Source: an uncultured Paraprevotella sp. | Lineage (GTDB): Bacteria; Bacteroidota; Bacteroidia; Bacteroidales; Bacteroidaceae | Assembly: GCA_944321975.1 (NCBI GenBank) | Contig: CALUNJ010000001.1 | Location: 1 to 64,000 of the forward strand | Reading direction: 5' to 3' | DNA: 64,000 nt | Shown: positions 55,123-64,000 of the stretch, in pieces | How the letters are laid out: each line of letters starts with the position of its first letter | How positions within the stretch are numbered: the stretch's first letter is position 1 | The notes under the pieces: model-generated | What the model was told of the DNA's origin: nothing | Database searches by the model: none | What the model saw: only the letters and a program-made list of their open reading frames with translations | Program-made: the position numbers and the translations under genes

Positions 55123-55137
55123 GTGTATACTCTACAC
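55123..55137 (-). promoter_or_regulatory. Inverted repeat upstream of the ara operon, candidate operator
   Basis: GTGTA-TACTC-TACAC is an inverted repeat with perfect 5-nt arms, about 50 nt upstream of the -7 element of the ara operon. It could be an AraR or activator site, but I did not find a second copy in the window. Confidence 0.25.
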
Positions 55138-55518
55138 TTCTGTTTTAGTCTTTTTTTACGTTGCAATTTATTAAATTTGAGAATCAGGAAGGGAAGAAAG
55201 GAGGACGGGGGATTCGTTCATTGGGCGGCCAACCTCTTTTTCCGGGACATGGGCGCGGTGTGCGGGCGTGGATTTCGTGTCGCGTGTGGTTCCTTGTGCC
55301 GTGGATGGGTGGGGGACATAGGCCGATGTAAGTTGCATCGTGGAGGGCTTTCGGTTCTTTTGCCGGTCGGTTCGGTGTGCTATATGTTGCAGAGGGGCGT
55401 TCTTTGGATGGATGGTGCTTTTCCAGCGGTTTGTTTTCGCTTGACTTTGACATTTTTTTCCTCTTAAACGGCTGATTCGCGTGTATCAAGGATTTGTTCA
55501 GGAGTGCAGGATTTTGGT

Positions 55519-55764
55519 GGGGATCGGCTAAAAGTTTGCAGTGCTGAAGCGGAAGGGGGGCCTGCCGTCTCGCGAGGGGAAAAGACGGCGTGGCGGGATA
55601 GGACAAAATCGCTCTCATGAGGAGCGAAAATTTTCTTCAAGCGATTCACATTTTTTTCTCAAGCGAAAAAAATGTGAATCGCTTGAGAAAAATCCGCAGG
55701 TTCCATGGGGTTGTTTATTCTATTGATTATTAACAAAATAAGGTTGTCCTTCAGAGTGGGACAT
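55519..55764 (-). repeat. Dispersed intergenic repeat, copy C
   Basis: An inverted copy of the repeat. Read on the minus strand it has GTCCCACTCTGAAGGACAAC, TTATTTTGTTAATAATCAAT, the hairpin at 55635-55686 (CTCAAGCGATTCACATTTTT against a matching arm, with CGCTTGAG in the loop on this strand), TTTTGTCCTATCCCGCCACG, CCCTCGCGAGACGG and the end block TTCCGCTTCAGCACTGCAAA followed by CTTTTAGCC. It is the least decayed hairpin of the family. Confidence 0.75.
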
Positions 55765-55852
55765 ATAAAATGGGGGGGTGAACTTACGGAAGGTGGGATG
55801 TGCTTCCGGTAGGACTGCCTAAGCAACAGGGTTTCCGGATTAAAAAATCTGA

Positions 55853-55895
55853 TGCTCTGTGGTGCCGGGTGACATGTCCGGCACCACAGAGCACG
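55853..55895. terminator. Isolated strong hairpin, bidirectional terminator candidate
   Basis: TGCTCTGTGGTGCCGG and CCGGCACCACAGAGCA form a perfect 16-bp stem around a 9-nt loop. T-rich tracts lie on both sides (TTTTCCGTTTTTC on plus, ATTTTTTAAT on minus). No coding gene ends here on the plus strand. Confidence 0.65.
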
Positions 55896-55990
55896 GATTT
55901 TCCGTTTTTCTTCCTTTCGTTTTCAATCCGGTGTGGAACGAATGCGTCTATCCAATCCCGCCATTCCTTTTCGTCCGTTTTTCTTTAACC

Positions 55991-56028
55991 GAAAGAGGGA
56001 GCCTGCCTTTTGGTGGACTCCCTCTTTT
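55991..56028 (-). terminator. Terminator of the gal operon after galK
   Basis: AAAGAGGGAG and CTCCCTCTTT arms with a T run form a typical intrinsic terminator 23 bp after the galK stop, in minus-strand sense. Confidence 0.75.
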
Positions 56029-56050
56029 CCTATGTTTTTTTTGTATTGTT

Positions 56051-57211
56051 TCAGCACAGTTTCCGTGCGCCGTCTCCGATCACCACGTCAATGATGACAG
56101 GTTCCTTCCCAAATTTTTCTTTGAACTTGGCTTTGGCTACCTTGACGAAGTTGTTGTACAGTTCCTCGCTGACCAAATTGATGGTGCAACCGCCGAAGCC
56201 GCCTCCCATGATGCGCGAGCCTGTTACTCCTTCTTCCTTGGCCACGTCGTTCAGGAAGTCCAGTTCCGGGCATGACACTTCGTATTCTTTGCTCAGGCCG
56301 TAGTGCGTTTCATACATTTTCTGGCCCACAGTCTCATAGTCGCCTTTCTCCAAGGCGTCGCAGACTGCCAGCACACGTTCCTTTTCCCCGATGACGTATT
56401 TTGCGCGCATGAAGTCTTCCGCCGACACTTCGTTCTTCACTTCGTCCAGCATGCCATAGTCCGCGTCACGCAGGCTCTTCACTTCCGGATGATGCTTGTT
56501 GATGGCGGCTGCCACGTTTTCGCAGCTCTTGCGGCGGTCGTTGTAGGGGGAGCCTACAAGTTCATGTTTCACGCAGGAATTGACCAAGACGAGCTTGTAG
56601 CCTTGTGGATTCCAAGGGAAGTATTCGAATTCGCCGCTGCGGCAGTCCAGGCGCATCAGGCTTCCGGCCTTTCCGAAGACGGAGGCAAACTGGTCCATGA
56701 TGCCACAGTTGCAGCCCAGGTATTTGTGTTCGGTGGCTTGTCCCACTTTGGCCAGGGGCATTTTGTCTATTTTGTTATCTCCGAACATGTCGTTCAGGGC
56801 GAAAGCATACACGCTTTCCAAGGCAGCCGAAGAAGACATGCCGGCACCGAGGGGGACATCGCCGGCAAATGCCGTGTTGAATCCTTCCACGGGGACGCCC
56901 AATGCCATCATTTCGCGGCACACGCCGAAGATGTAACGTGCCCAGCTGGCGTTGGGGCCTTTTTCATCGTCCAAGGAAAATTCCACATAGTCTTTCAGGT
57001 CGATGGAGTAGGCACGCACTTTCCTCACCCCGTTTTTTTTGATTTCTGCGATCATGCCTTGTTGCACGGCTCCGGGGAATACGAATCCATCATTATAATC
57101 CGTGTGCTCTCCAATGAGGTTGATGCGGCCCGGAGCAGCATATACAGAACCTGTTGTCCCATCGAAATGTTCGATGAAACGGCTTCTTACATCATCTATT
57201 GTCAATTTCAT
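56051..57211 (-). CDS. galK: Galactokinase
   Basis: A 386-residue GHMP-family kinase that phosphorylates galactose at C1, opening the Leloir pathway. The galactokinase signature GRINLIGEHTDYNDGF lies at residues 28-43; the ATP motif is PLGAGMSSSAALE; the C-terminal GHMP motif is GSRIMGGGFGGCTINLV. It is last in the group galM-MFS-galK, 45 bp after the transporter gene. galT and galE are not in this window. Confidence 0.95.
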   Translation of the reverse strand: MKLTIDDVRSRFIEHFDGTTGSVYAAPGRINLIGEHTDYNDGFVFPGAVQQGMIAEIKKNGVRKVRAYSIDLKDYVEFSLDDEKGPNASWARYIFGVCREMMALGVPVEGFNTAFAGDVPLGAGMSSSAALESVYAFALNDMFGDNKIDKMPLAKVGQATEHKYLGCNCGIMDQFASVFGKAGSLMRLDCRSGEFEYFPWNPQGYKLVLVNSCVKHELVGSPYNDRRKSCENVAAAINKHHPEVKSLRDADYGMLDEVKNEVSAEDFMRAKYVIGEKERVLAVCDALEKGDYETVGQKMYETHYGLSKEYEVSCPELDFLNDVAKEEGVTGSRIMGGGFGGCTINLVSEELYNNFVKVAKAKFKEKFGKEPVIIDVVIGDGARKLC

Positions 57212-57256
57212 AAGCCAGTTGTTTTTATGAGGTTAATAAAAAGGGTTTGTCTTCTT

Positions 57257-58498
57257 TTATCCTTGCAGGCCCACTTTCGAGCCTTTCCAGCAGAACCACA
57301 GCACGTAGAGGTAGTAGATGAACATCATGCAGATGGCCATGCCCACGCCCAATGACGGGTTGTCGGCCACCCATCCCATGATAGGGGTCAGCGTGGCGGC
57401 CCCGATCACGCCAAGGTTGATGATGCCGGAAGCGGCTTTCGTGTGCGGGCCGAGTTCCTGCAGGCCGAGGTTGAACACCAAGGGCCACATTACGGAGTGG
57501 AACAGTCCGGCCGCCAGCATGGACCACACGGCGGCCATGCCCGACAGGAAGAACGAGATGCCGACACAGGCAGCACCGCCAATGAGGCAGGCCGTGAGAA
57601 GCGTGCGCGGCTGGAATTTGCTCAGGATGCCGGCACCGATGAAACGGCCTACCATCATGCCTCCCCAATAATACATCAGGTAGTCGGTGGCGTTCAGCCC
57701 TTGCAGGCTGGGTTCATTCTTGAAATATGCGGAAAGCATGGAGGGCACGCCGATTTCGAGGCCCATATACATGAAGATGGCCAGCGCGCCGAGCCACACG
57801 TGCGGGTATTTGAATACGCTGCTCTTATATTGTTTCTGCACGCCGGTGGCTTCTGCGGCTTGTTCGCCTTCGTTGATGCTGGGCAGTTTCAGGAAATAGA
57901 GGATGACACACAGCAAAAGGGTGAAAAGGCCCAATCCCAAGTAGGGGTAGGGGATGTCGCTCGGCACGGCATCTTCGGCTTTCTTGTTGTTCAGGATGAC
58001 CGTGGCGATGAAGATGGGAGCCACTGTCGTAGCTACAGAATTGAGCGCTTGGCTCAGTGTCATGCGGAAGGCTCCTTTTTCCGGGGAACCCAATACCATC
58101 ACGTAGGGGTTGGCCACCAGTTGGAGCATCACGATGCCCAGGGCCACAACGAACATGCAGCCGAGGAACATCCAGTAAATGGTATTCACCGAACCTTCCA
58201 GGTTGCCGTTGATGCACAAGAAATTAATGACGAACCCGAGGCCCACTACCGCGAGCCCAAGCACCAATGTGGCCTTGTAGCCAATCTTGCTCATCATAAG
58301 CCCGAAGGGGATGGACATGATATAGGCGCCATAGAAAGCCGTGTTCACCAGCTGGCTCTGGAAGTTGTTCAACTTGAATGCGTTGGTGCAGAATTCAATC
58401 ATGGAATTGTTCATCGTCGTCACAAATCCTATGAGGAAACAGACGATGATGACAATGGTCAGGGCGAACGTGTAGTTCGGTTGTGTTTTTTGTGTCAT
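57257..58498 (-). CDS. MFS sugar transporter, glucose/galactose (FucP-like) type
   Basis: A 413-residue inner-membrane protein with about 12 helices. The start (FALTIVIIVCFLIGFVTTMN then NSMIEFCTNAFKLN) and the loop YIMSIPFGLMMSKIGYKAT fit the FucP/GluP proton-sugar symporter group; VLGSPEKGAFRMTLSQALNS is the typical long segment in helix 4-5. The location between galM and galK indicates galactose import. Spacing is 42 bp from galM and 45 bp from galK. Confidence 0.88.
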   Translation of the reverse strand: MTQKTQPNYTFALTIVIIVCFLIGFVTTMNNSMIEFCTNAFKLNNFQSQLVNTAFYGAYIMSIPFGLMMSKIGYKATLVLGLAVVGLGFVINFLCINGNLEGSVNTIYWMFLGCMFVVALGIVMLQLVANPYVMVLGSPEKGAFRMTLSQALNSVATTVAPIFIATVILNNKKAEDAVPSDIPYPYLGLGLFTLLLCVILYFLKLPSINEGEQAAEATGVQKQYKSSVFKYPHVWLGALAIFMYMGLEIGVPSMLSAYFKNEPSLQGLNATDYLMYYWGGMMVGRFIGAGILSKFQPRTLLTACLIGGAACVGISFFLSGMAAVWSMLAAGLFHSVMWPLVFNLGLQELGPHTKAASGIINLGVIGAATLTPIMGWVADNPSLGVGMAICMMFIYYLYVLWFCWKGSKVGLQG

Positions 58499-58540
58499 TT
58501 GAAGGTCTCTTTTTTAGGTAGTAATTAATTAGATTATTGT

Positions 58541-59620
58541 TTATTTTTCAACTCCGAATTTATAAATGGTCTTTTGGGTATAAGTTTCTCCCGGTTTCAG
58601 CACGGCGGAGGGGAAGTAAGGCCGGTTGGGGGAGTCGGGGAAGTGCTGGGCTTCAAAGCAAATGGCGCTGCGGCGCGGGAATGTGGCTCCCAACTGGCCT
58701 TTGTAGCCATCGGCCCAATTGTCCGTATAGACCTGCACGCCCGGTTCCGTGGTGTAGACTTCCATGGTGCGTCCCGTAACCGGCTCGTAGATTTTGGCCG
58801 CGAAGCTCAGTTCGCCCGGTTCTTTTTTGTTCAGCACGAAGCAATGGTCATATCCCGCCCCGTTCCGTGTCTGTTCGTCATCGGCATCAATGCGTTCGCC
58901 GATCTCGTGCGGTGTGGTGAAGTCAAAAGGAGTTCCTTTGACGTTCTTGATTTCCCCCGTGGGGATGGACGTTTCGTCGATGGGGATGAAAAAGTCCGCA
59001 TTGATTTGGCACAGCAGTTTTTCGATTGTCGGGGTGGGGTTGGCGATTCCCGAGAGGCTGAAGAAGCCGTGGTTGGTCATGTTGACGACGGTTGTCTTGT
59101 CCGTTTGCCCGGTATAATCAATGATTAGCTCATTGTCGTCCGTAAACGAATAAACGACCGTCATCTCCAATTTCCCGGGGAATCCTTCTTCGCCGTCGGC
59201 GAAAACATAATGCAGGGAAAGGGTGCGGTCGTTTGTCTGGACGGCGTCCCATACGCGGGCGTGGCACCCTGTGGGGCCGCCGTGCAGGCTGTTCGGGCCG
59301 TTGTTGACGGCCAGGCTATATTCTTTTCCGTCCAGTGTGAACTTGCCTTTGCAGATGCGGTTGCCGTAACGGCCGATCAGGGTGCTCAGGAAAGGTTCCG
59401 GGCTGGTCATGACTTCTTGGATATTGTCGTGCCCTTGCACCACATTGGCCATCTTGCCGTCCCGGTCTGGCACCATGATGGCCACCAACGCGCCACCGTA
59501 GTTGGTGATGGCTACTTCGCAACCTTTATTGTTTTTAAGGATAAACAAGTCTGTTTGTTTTCCTTGCACTTCGGCTTGGAAATCTTCTCTTTTAAGACCA
59601 CAAATATTTTCTGTACTCAT
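58541..59620 (-). CDS. galM: Aldose 1-epimerase, cytosolic
   Basis: A 359-residue mutarotase with no signal peptide (starts MSTENICGLKREDFQ). Residues typical of the family: IGRYGNRICKGKF, HGGPTGCHARVWD with the first histidine, NMTNHGFFSLSG with the second, and VYTTEPGVQVYTDN with the acidic base. It converts beta- to alpha-galactose for galactokinase. It is first of the gal group and about 30-40% similar by eye to the lipoprotein mutarotase of the ara operon, which lies outside the cytosol. Confidence 0.92.
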   Translation of the reverse strand: MSTENICGLKREDFQAEVQGKQTDLFILKNNKGCEVAITNYGGALVAIMVPDRDGKMANVVQGHDNIQEVMTSPEPFLSTLIGRYGNRICKGKFTLDGKEYSLAVNNGPNSLHGGPTGCHARVWDAVQTNDRTLSLHYVFADGEEGFPGKLEMTVVYSFTDDNELIIDYTGQTDKTTVVNMTNHGFFSLSGIANPTPTIEKLLCQINADFFIPIDETSIPTGEIKNVKGTPFDFTTPHEIGERIDADDEQTRNGAGYDHCFVLNKKEPGELSFAAKIYEPVTGRTMEVYTTEPGVQVYTDNWADGYKGQLGATFPRRSAICFEAQHFPDSPNRPYFPSAVLKPGETYTQKTIYKFGVEK

Positions 59621-59654
59621 CGGACTTTAGGATTTAAAGTTAAATTACCGTTAT

Positions 59655-59686
59655 GCAAAATAAGAAAAAAACTTTCTTACTGCAAA
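59655..59686 (-). promoter_or_regulatory. Probable promoter of the gal group
   Basis: On the minus strand TTTTG (59686-59682) is followed after about 19 nt by TATTTTGC (59662-59655), close to but not exactly TAnnTTTG. It lies about 35 nt before the galM start. Confidence 0.35.
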
Positions 59687-59732
59687 AGAAAAAGCGCAAA
59701 AAGATGAGCCAAAAAATAGAAGATTTGAAAGA

Positions 59733-61040
59733 TTATGCTTCTTGGGGTTGCAGGAATGCCAAAAAGTCTGCCACGATGAATGTGCTGCCGCCTACGAAGA
59801 CCACGTCTTCCGCACGGGCGGCTTGCATGGCGGCCCGGAATGCGCATTCCACGTTAGGCCAGGCGCGGCCTTCCAGCCCCTCGGCATGGGCCAGTTCCTG
59901 CAGTTCGTTCTCGTCGAGGGCGCGCCGCACGCTTGCTTTGGTGAAGTAATATTTGGCTTTTTTGGGGAGCAGCTTCAGCACGCCTTGAATGTCTTTATCG
60001 TTTACCATGCCCATGACGATATGCGTGCAGGGGGATTCCATGCGGCGGAGCTGCTCGGCGATGTAGGCGATGCCTCCCGTGTTGTGCCCCGTGTCGCAGA
60101 TGACCTTCGGCGCGTCGCTTATTTGCTGCCATCGTCCGCGCAGCCCTGTGAGTTCGCAGACTTTCCGGAAGCCTTTCCGCACGTGCTCCGGAAGGATGTG
60201 GTAGCCCGCTTTCTGAAGTTCTTCGACAGCCGCGAGGATGGTGGCCGTGTTTTTTTCCTGGCATAGCCCGCCCAATTCGCCTTCTATTGGCCCCCAATGA
60301 CGGGTGGCATAGATGCGGTGGCTGCCTTTCATGCCCGAGCGGATGAGTTCGTGTGCGTTTTCGGCGATCCGGATGGGTGCATGTACTTCTGTAGCCTTGT
60401 CGAGGAACACCTTCCGGGTTTCCGGAGTGGTTTCTCCGATGACCACCGGTATGCCTTCTTTGATGATGCCCGCTTTCTCCGAAGCAATGTCCCTCAGCGT
60501 GTTTCCTAAAAATTGGGTATGGTCAAAACTGATGTTGGTGATCACGGACAAGTCAGGGCGGATGATGTTTGTGCAATCCAGCCGCCCTCCCATGCCCACT
60601 TCGATTACAGCCACGTCTACTTTTGCCTCGGCAAAATATTTGAAAGCAAGCGCGGTCGTCAGCTCAAAAAAAGAGGGACGCAAAGGCTCGAAGAAAGTCC
60701 GCTCGTTTTCCACAAACGACACCACTTCCTTTTGGGGCATCATTTGTCCGTCCACGCGGATTCGTTCCCTGAAGTCTGTGAGGTGGGGCGAGGTGTAAAG
60801 TCCTGTCCGGTAGCCTGCCGCCTGCAGGATGGCAGCCAGCGTATGGCTGCACGAACCTTTCCCGTTCGTGCCTCCCACGTGGATGGTCCTGTAATGTTGG
60901 TGCGGATGTCCGAAATGTGCATCCAGTTCCTTGGTGTTGTGCAACCCTTCTTTGTATGCGGCACCTCCTACGTTTTGGAACATAGGGACGCTGTTGAACA
61001 AATATTCGGTAGCTTCCGCGTAGGTCATGTCCTTGTTCAA
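59733..61040 (-). CDS. folC: Bifunctional dihydrofolate/folylpolyglutamate synthase
   Basis: A 435-residue Mur-ligase-type enzyme that adds glutamate to dihydropteroate and folates. The P loop is GGTNGKGS at 56-63; YTSPHLTDFRERI follows, then KYFAEAKVDVAVIEVGMGG, the central NITNISFDHTQFLG segment, and DTGHNTGGIAYI in the C-terminal domain. It could start at residue 5 (MTYAEAT). The dnaJ gene ends 4 bp before its start, so they are probably co-transcribed. Confidence 0.93.
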   Translation of the reverse strand: MNKDMTYAEATEYLFNSVPMFQNVGGAAYKEGLHNTKELDAHFGHPHQHYRTIHVGGTNGKGSCSHTLAAILQAAGYRTGLYTSPHLTDFRERIRVDGQMMPQKEVVSFVENERTFFEPLRPSFFELTTALAFKYFAEAKVDVAVIEVGMGGRLDCTNIIRPDLSVITNISFDHTQFLGNTLRDIASEKAGIIKEGIPVVIGETTPETRKVFLDKATEVHAPIRIAENAHELIRSGMKGSHRIYATRHWGPIEGELGGLCQEKNTATILAAVEELQKAGYHILPEHVRKGFRKVCELTGLRGRWQQISDAPKVICDTGHNTGGIAYIAEQLRRMESPCTHIVMGMVNDKDIQGVLKLLPKKAKYYFTKASVRRALDENELQELAHAEGLEGRAWPNVECAFRAAMQAARAEDVVFVGGSTFIVADFLAFLQPQEA

Positions 61041-61044
61041 CGTT

Positions 61045-62187
61045 CTATTCGAAATAGCTTTTGAATTTGCGGAATATCTTTTCCTTGATGGAAGGATTGG
61101 GGGAGAAGTTGTCGCTTTTCCGCATTTCTTCCATTGCTTTCTTTTCTTCGCGGCTTAATGTTTCCGGGATATAGACACTGATGTTCACGATGAGGTCGCC
61201 TGTGCCATAGCCGTAACCTTGTACGGCAGGAAGCCCTTTTCCCCGCAAGCGTACGACTTTGCCCGGTTGTGTCCCCGGTTCGATTCTGATTTTCACTTTT
61301 CCGTCGATGGTCGGTATTTCGGCTTCTCCTCCCAAAGCGGCCGTAGGCACGTCCAGCAGCAGGTTATATATCAGGTTGTTGTCTTCGCGTAAAAGTTCCT
61401 TGTCTTGCTCTTCCTCGATGTAGACTTGTATGTCTCCGGGGATGCCGTTGCGGCGGGCCGCATGCCCCTTGCCGTTGATCGTGACGACCATTCCGTCGCC
61501 TACGCCGGCCGGGATTTTGACTTCTATGACTTCCTCGCCGTTGACAATGCCTTCGCCCCCGCATTCTTTGCACTTGTTTTTGATGATAGTGCCTTCGCCC
61601 CCACAGGTGGGGCAGACGGTCTGGGTCTGCATCATGCCGAAGATGCTTTGCTGGGTCTTTACCACGAAGCCGCTGCCGTGGCATGTGGGGCACGTGTCCG
61701 TGGCCCCGGCACCTTCCGCTCCGCTGCCATGGCAATGCGTGCAAGTGACTTTTTTCTTTACTTTGAATTTCTTTGTGACTCCAGTGGCTATTTCCTGCAA
61801 GGTCAGTCTCACTTTCAGGCGCAGGTCGCCGCCCCTGTATTGCGGCTTATGGGCGTGGCCGCCTCTGAATCCGCCAAATCCCCCACGGCCTCCGAAGATG
61901 TCTCCGAACATGGAGAATATGTCGTCCATGTTCATGCCTCCTCCGCCGAATCCTCCGGTGCCGTTCACGCCTTCGGGGCCGAACTGGTCGTAGCGCGCAC
62001 GCTTTTGGGGGTCGCGCAACACGTCGTAGGCTTCTGCTGCTTCCTTGAATTTTTCCTCGGCTTCTTTGTCACCCGGATTGCGGTCCGGGTGATATTTGAT
62101 GGCCATTTTCTTGTACGCTTTTTTGATTTCGTCCTCGGAGGCGCTCTTGGCTACGCCCAACACTTCATAATAGTCATGTTTTGCCAT
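61045..62187 (-). CDS. dnaJ: Chaperone DnaJ (Hsp40)
   Basis: A 380-residue type I Hsp40 that stimulates DnaK ATPase and delivers substrates. The J domain (1-70) contains HPD at 33-35. A G/F-rich region with [12 protein letters not shown] and [12 protein letters not shown] follows. Four zinc-binding CxxCxGxG repeats are visible: [24 protein letters not shown] and CKECGGEG. The C-terminal peptide-binding domain completes it. It follows grpE by 21 bp. Confidence 0.97.
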   Translation of the reverse strand: MAKHDYYEVLGVAKSASEDEIKKAYKKMAIKYHPDRNPGDKEAEEKFKEAAEAYDVLRDPQKRARYDQFGPEGVNGTGGFGGGGMNMDDIFSMFGDIFGGRGGFGGFRGGHAHKPQYRGGDLRLKVRLTLQEIATGVTKKFKVKKKVTCTHCHGSGAEGAGATDTCPTCHGSGFVVKTQQSIFGMMQTQTVCPTCGGEGTIIKNKCKECGGEGIVNGEEVIEVKIPAGVGDGMVVTINGKGHAARRNGIPGDIQVYIEEEQDKELLREDNNLIYNLLLDVPTAALGGEAEIPTIDGKVKIRIEPGTQPGKVVRLRGKGLPAVQGYGYGTGDLIVNISVYIPETLSREEKKAMEEMRKSDNFSPNPSIKEKIFRKFKSYFE

Positions 62188-62208
62188 GATGTCTTGTCAC
62201 AAGTTTTT

Positions 62209-62799
62209 TTAAAGTCCTACGGCCACCTGCGCGTGGCGGATCACTTTTTCATTTAATGTATAGCCTGTTTTCACACAGTCGATGACTTTGCCTTTCAATT
62301 CGTCGGAAGGAGCCGGGACCTGCGCGATGGCTTCGTGCAGGTCGGTGTCGAAGTCGGCGTTTTCCGTTTCTATCTTCTTCACGCCTTGGTCGCCCAGGAC
62401 TTTCACGAATTTCTGGAAAATCAAGTCAAGTCCTTGCTTCACGGCATCCACGTCTTCCATCTTGTCCATGTTCTTGAGTGCCCGTTCCATGTCGTCCAGC
62501 ACCGGCAGGATGGCGGTGATGGTTTTTTCCGCCCCGTTAAGGATGAGGTCGGCTTTTTCCTTGATGGTGCGTTTGCGGTAGTTGTCGAATTCTGCCGCTT
62601 GGCGGAGGTATTTGTCCTGAAGTTCCGCAATTTTGGTTTCGGCGGCGGCCAGTTTGTCTTCTATGGTTTCTTGGGGCTGTTCCGGGCTGGTTGGTTCTGT
62701 TTCCGTTGCGCCGGTTTCCGTTGCGGTTCCGGCTTGTTCCGTTTTTTCCGGTTCTTGAGCTTTCGGTGCTTCTTCGTTCATTTTATGTTCTTTTTTCAT
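62209..62799 (-). CDS. grpE: Nucleotide exchange factor GrpE
   Basis: A 196-residue cochaperone of DnaK. The first ~55 residues are acidic and probably disordered; a long coiled coil (DKLAAAETKIAELQDKYLRQ then AEFDNYRKRTIKEKADL) follows, then the C-terminal beta wing with EAIAQVPAPSDELKGKV and GYTLNEKVIRHAQVAV. A second ATG at codon 7 (MNEEAPK) is possible. It precedes dnaJ as in many Bacteroidetes heat-shock operons. Confidence 0.95.
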   Translation of the reverse strand: MKKEHKMNEEAPKAQEPEKTEQAGTATETGATETEPTSPEQPQETIEDKLAAAETKIAELQDKYLRQAAEFDNYRKRTIKEKADLILNGAEKTITAILPVLDDMERALKNMDKMEDVDAVKQGLDLIFQKFVKVLGDQGVKKIETENADFDTDLHEAIAQVPAPSDELKGKVIDCVKTGYTLNEKVIRHAQVAVGL

Positions 62800-62869
62800 G
62801 ATGCAATGTTTGTTTTGGGAATATCCCTACAAAAACTTTGCCACAAGGAAAATTCCGGCTTGGAAAAGT

Positions 62870-64000
<1,131 letters not shown>

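Larger units (their letters stand above)
55033..56050. other. Non-coding region between the ara and gal groups
   Basis: It holds the ara promoter region with a candidate operator (55066-55137), repeat copy C (55519-55764), a 16-bp perfect hairpin (55853-55895) and the galK terminator (55991-56028). The part 55140-55510 is open to no convincing gene; I see only short frames. Confidence 0.65.

Overview
The window reads as chromosomal DNA of a Bacteroidales bacterium (phylum Bacteroidetes), probably gut- or oral-associated, with fairly high G+C for that order. The evidence is: TAnnTTTG-type -7 promoter elements and few strong Shine-Dalgarno sites; Bacteroidetes-typical families (DUF4286, DUF1573, a BACON-like lipoprotein, a C10 cysteine protease with a sorting-type tail, a phosphate transporter with a PhoU-like tail); and an arabinose locus controlled by a Nudix-type AraR regulator, as known from Bacteroides. 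The exact genus cannot be read from the sequence. I see no prophage, insertion sequence, CRISPR array, rRNA or SusC/SusD pair.

Layout. 1-8 kb: tRNA-Lys, an aminotransferase, a LolC/E-like permease, then a phosphate transporter beside a PhoB/PhoR-like two-component system. 8-9.4 kb: mostly non-coding, with one possible small ORF. 9.4-19 kb: C10 protease, HD-domain protein, LptD-like outer-membrane protein, heparinase II/III-like lyase, a small winged-helix-like protein and a BACON-type lipoprotein. 19-28 kb: glycan utilisation genes (GH51, GH43, MFS, GH88), then GH5 and a HAD phosphatase on the other strand. 28.8-40.5 kb: DUF1573 and DUF4286 proteins, ruvC, a tandem ABC ATPase, and a long same-strand run hisH-hisA-hisF-hisIE-ftsE-like-lysC-lysA-GT2-MATE. 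41-44.7 kb: two unrecognised genes and a second GH43. 44.9-55 kb, minus strand: a complete L-arabinose route (araM-like mutarotase, Na+/sugar symporter, araR, araD, araA, araB, transketolase, rpiB). 56-59.6 kb, minus strand: galactose uptake and phosphorylation (galM, MFS, galK). 59.7-64 kb, minus strand: folC, dnaJ, grpE and the C-terminal part of an ABC-F protein.

How the genes fit together. The secreted GH51 and GH43 enzymes would release L-arabinose from arabinan, arabinoxylan or arabinogalactan. The araM-araR-araDAB-tkt-rpiB block would import arabinose and feed it into the pentose phosphate pathway. The gal genes would handle the galactose side of such glycans, and GH88 with the heparinase-like lyase points to unsaturated uronic acid products.

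The most unusual feature is a dispersed intergenic repeat. Three copies of about 243-246 bp (168-410 on plus; 17584-17826 and 55519-55764 on minus) share both flanks and a central long hairpin, and at least two more decayed copies lie near 9.1 and 40.8 kb. No copy codes for a protein that I can recognise, and all lie between transcription units.
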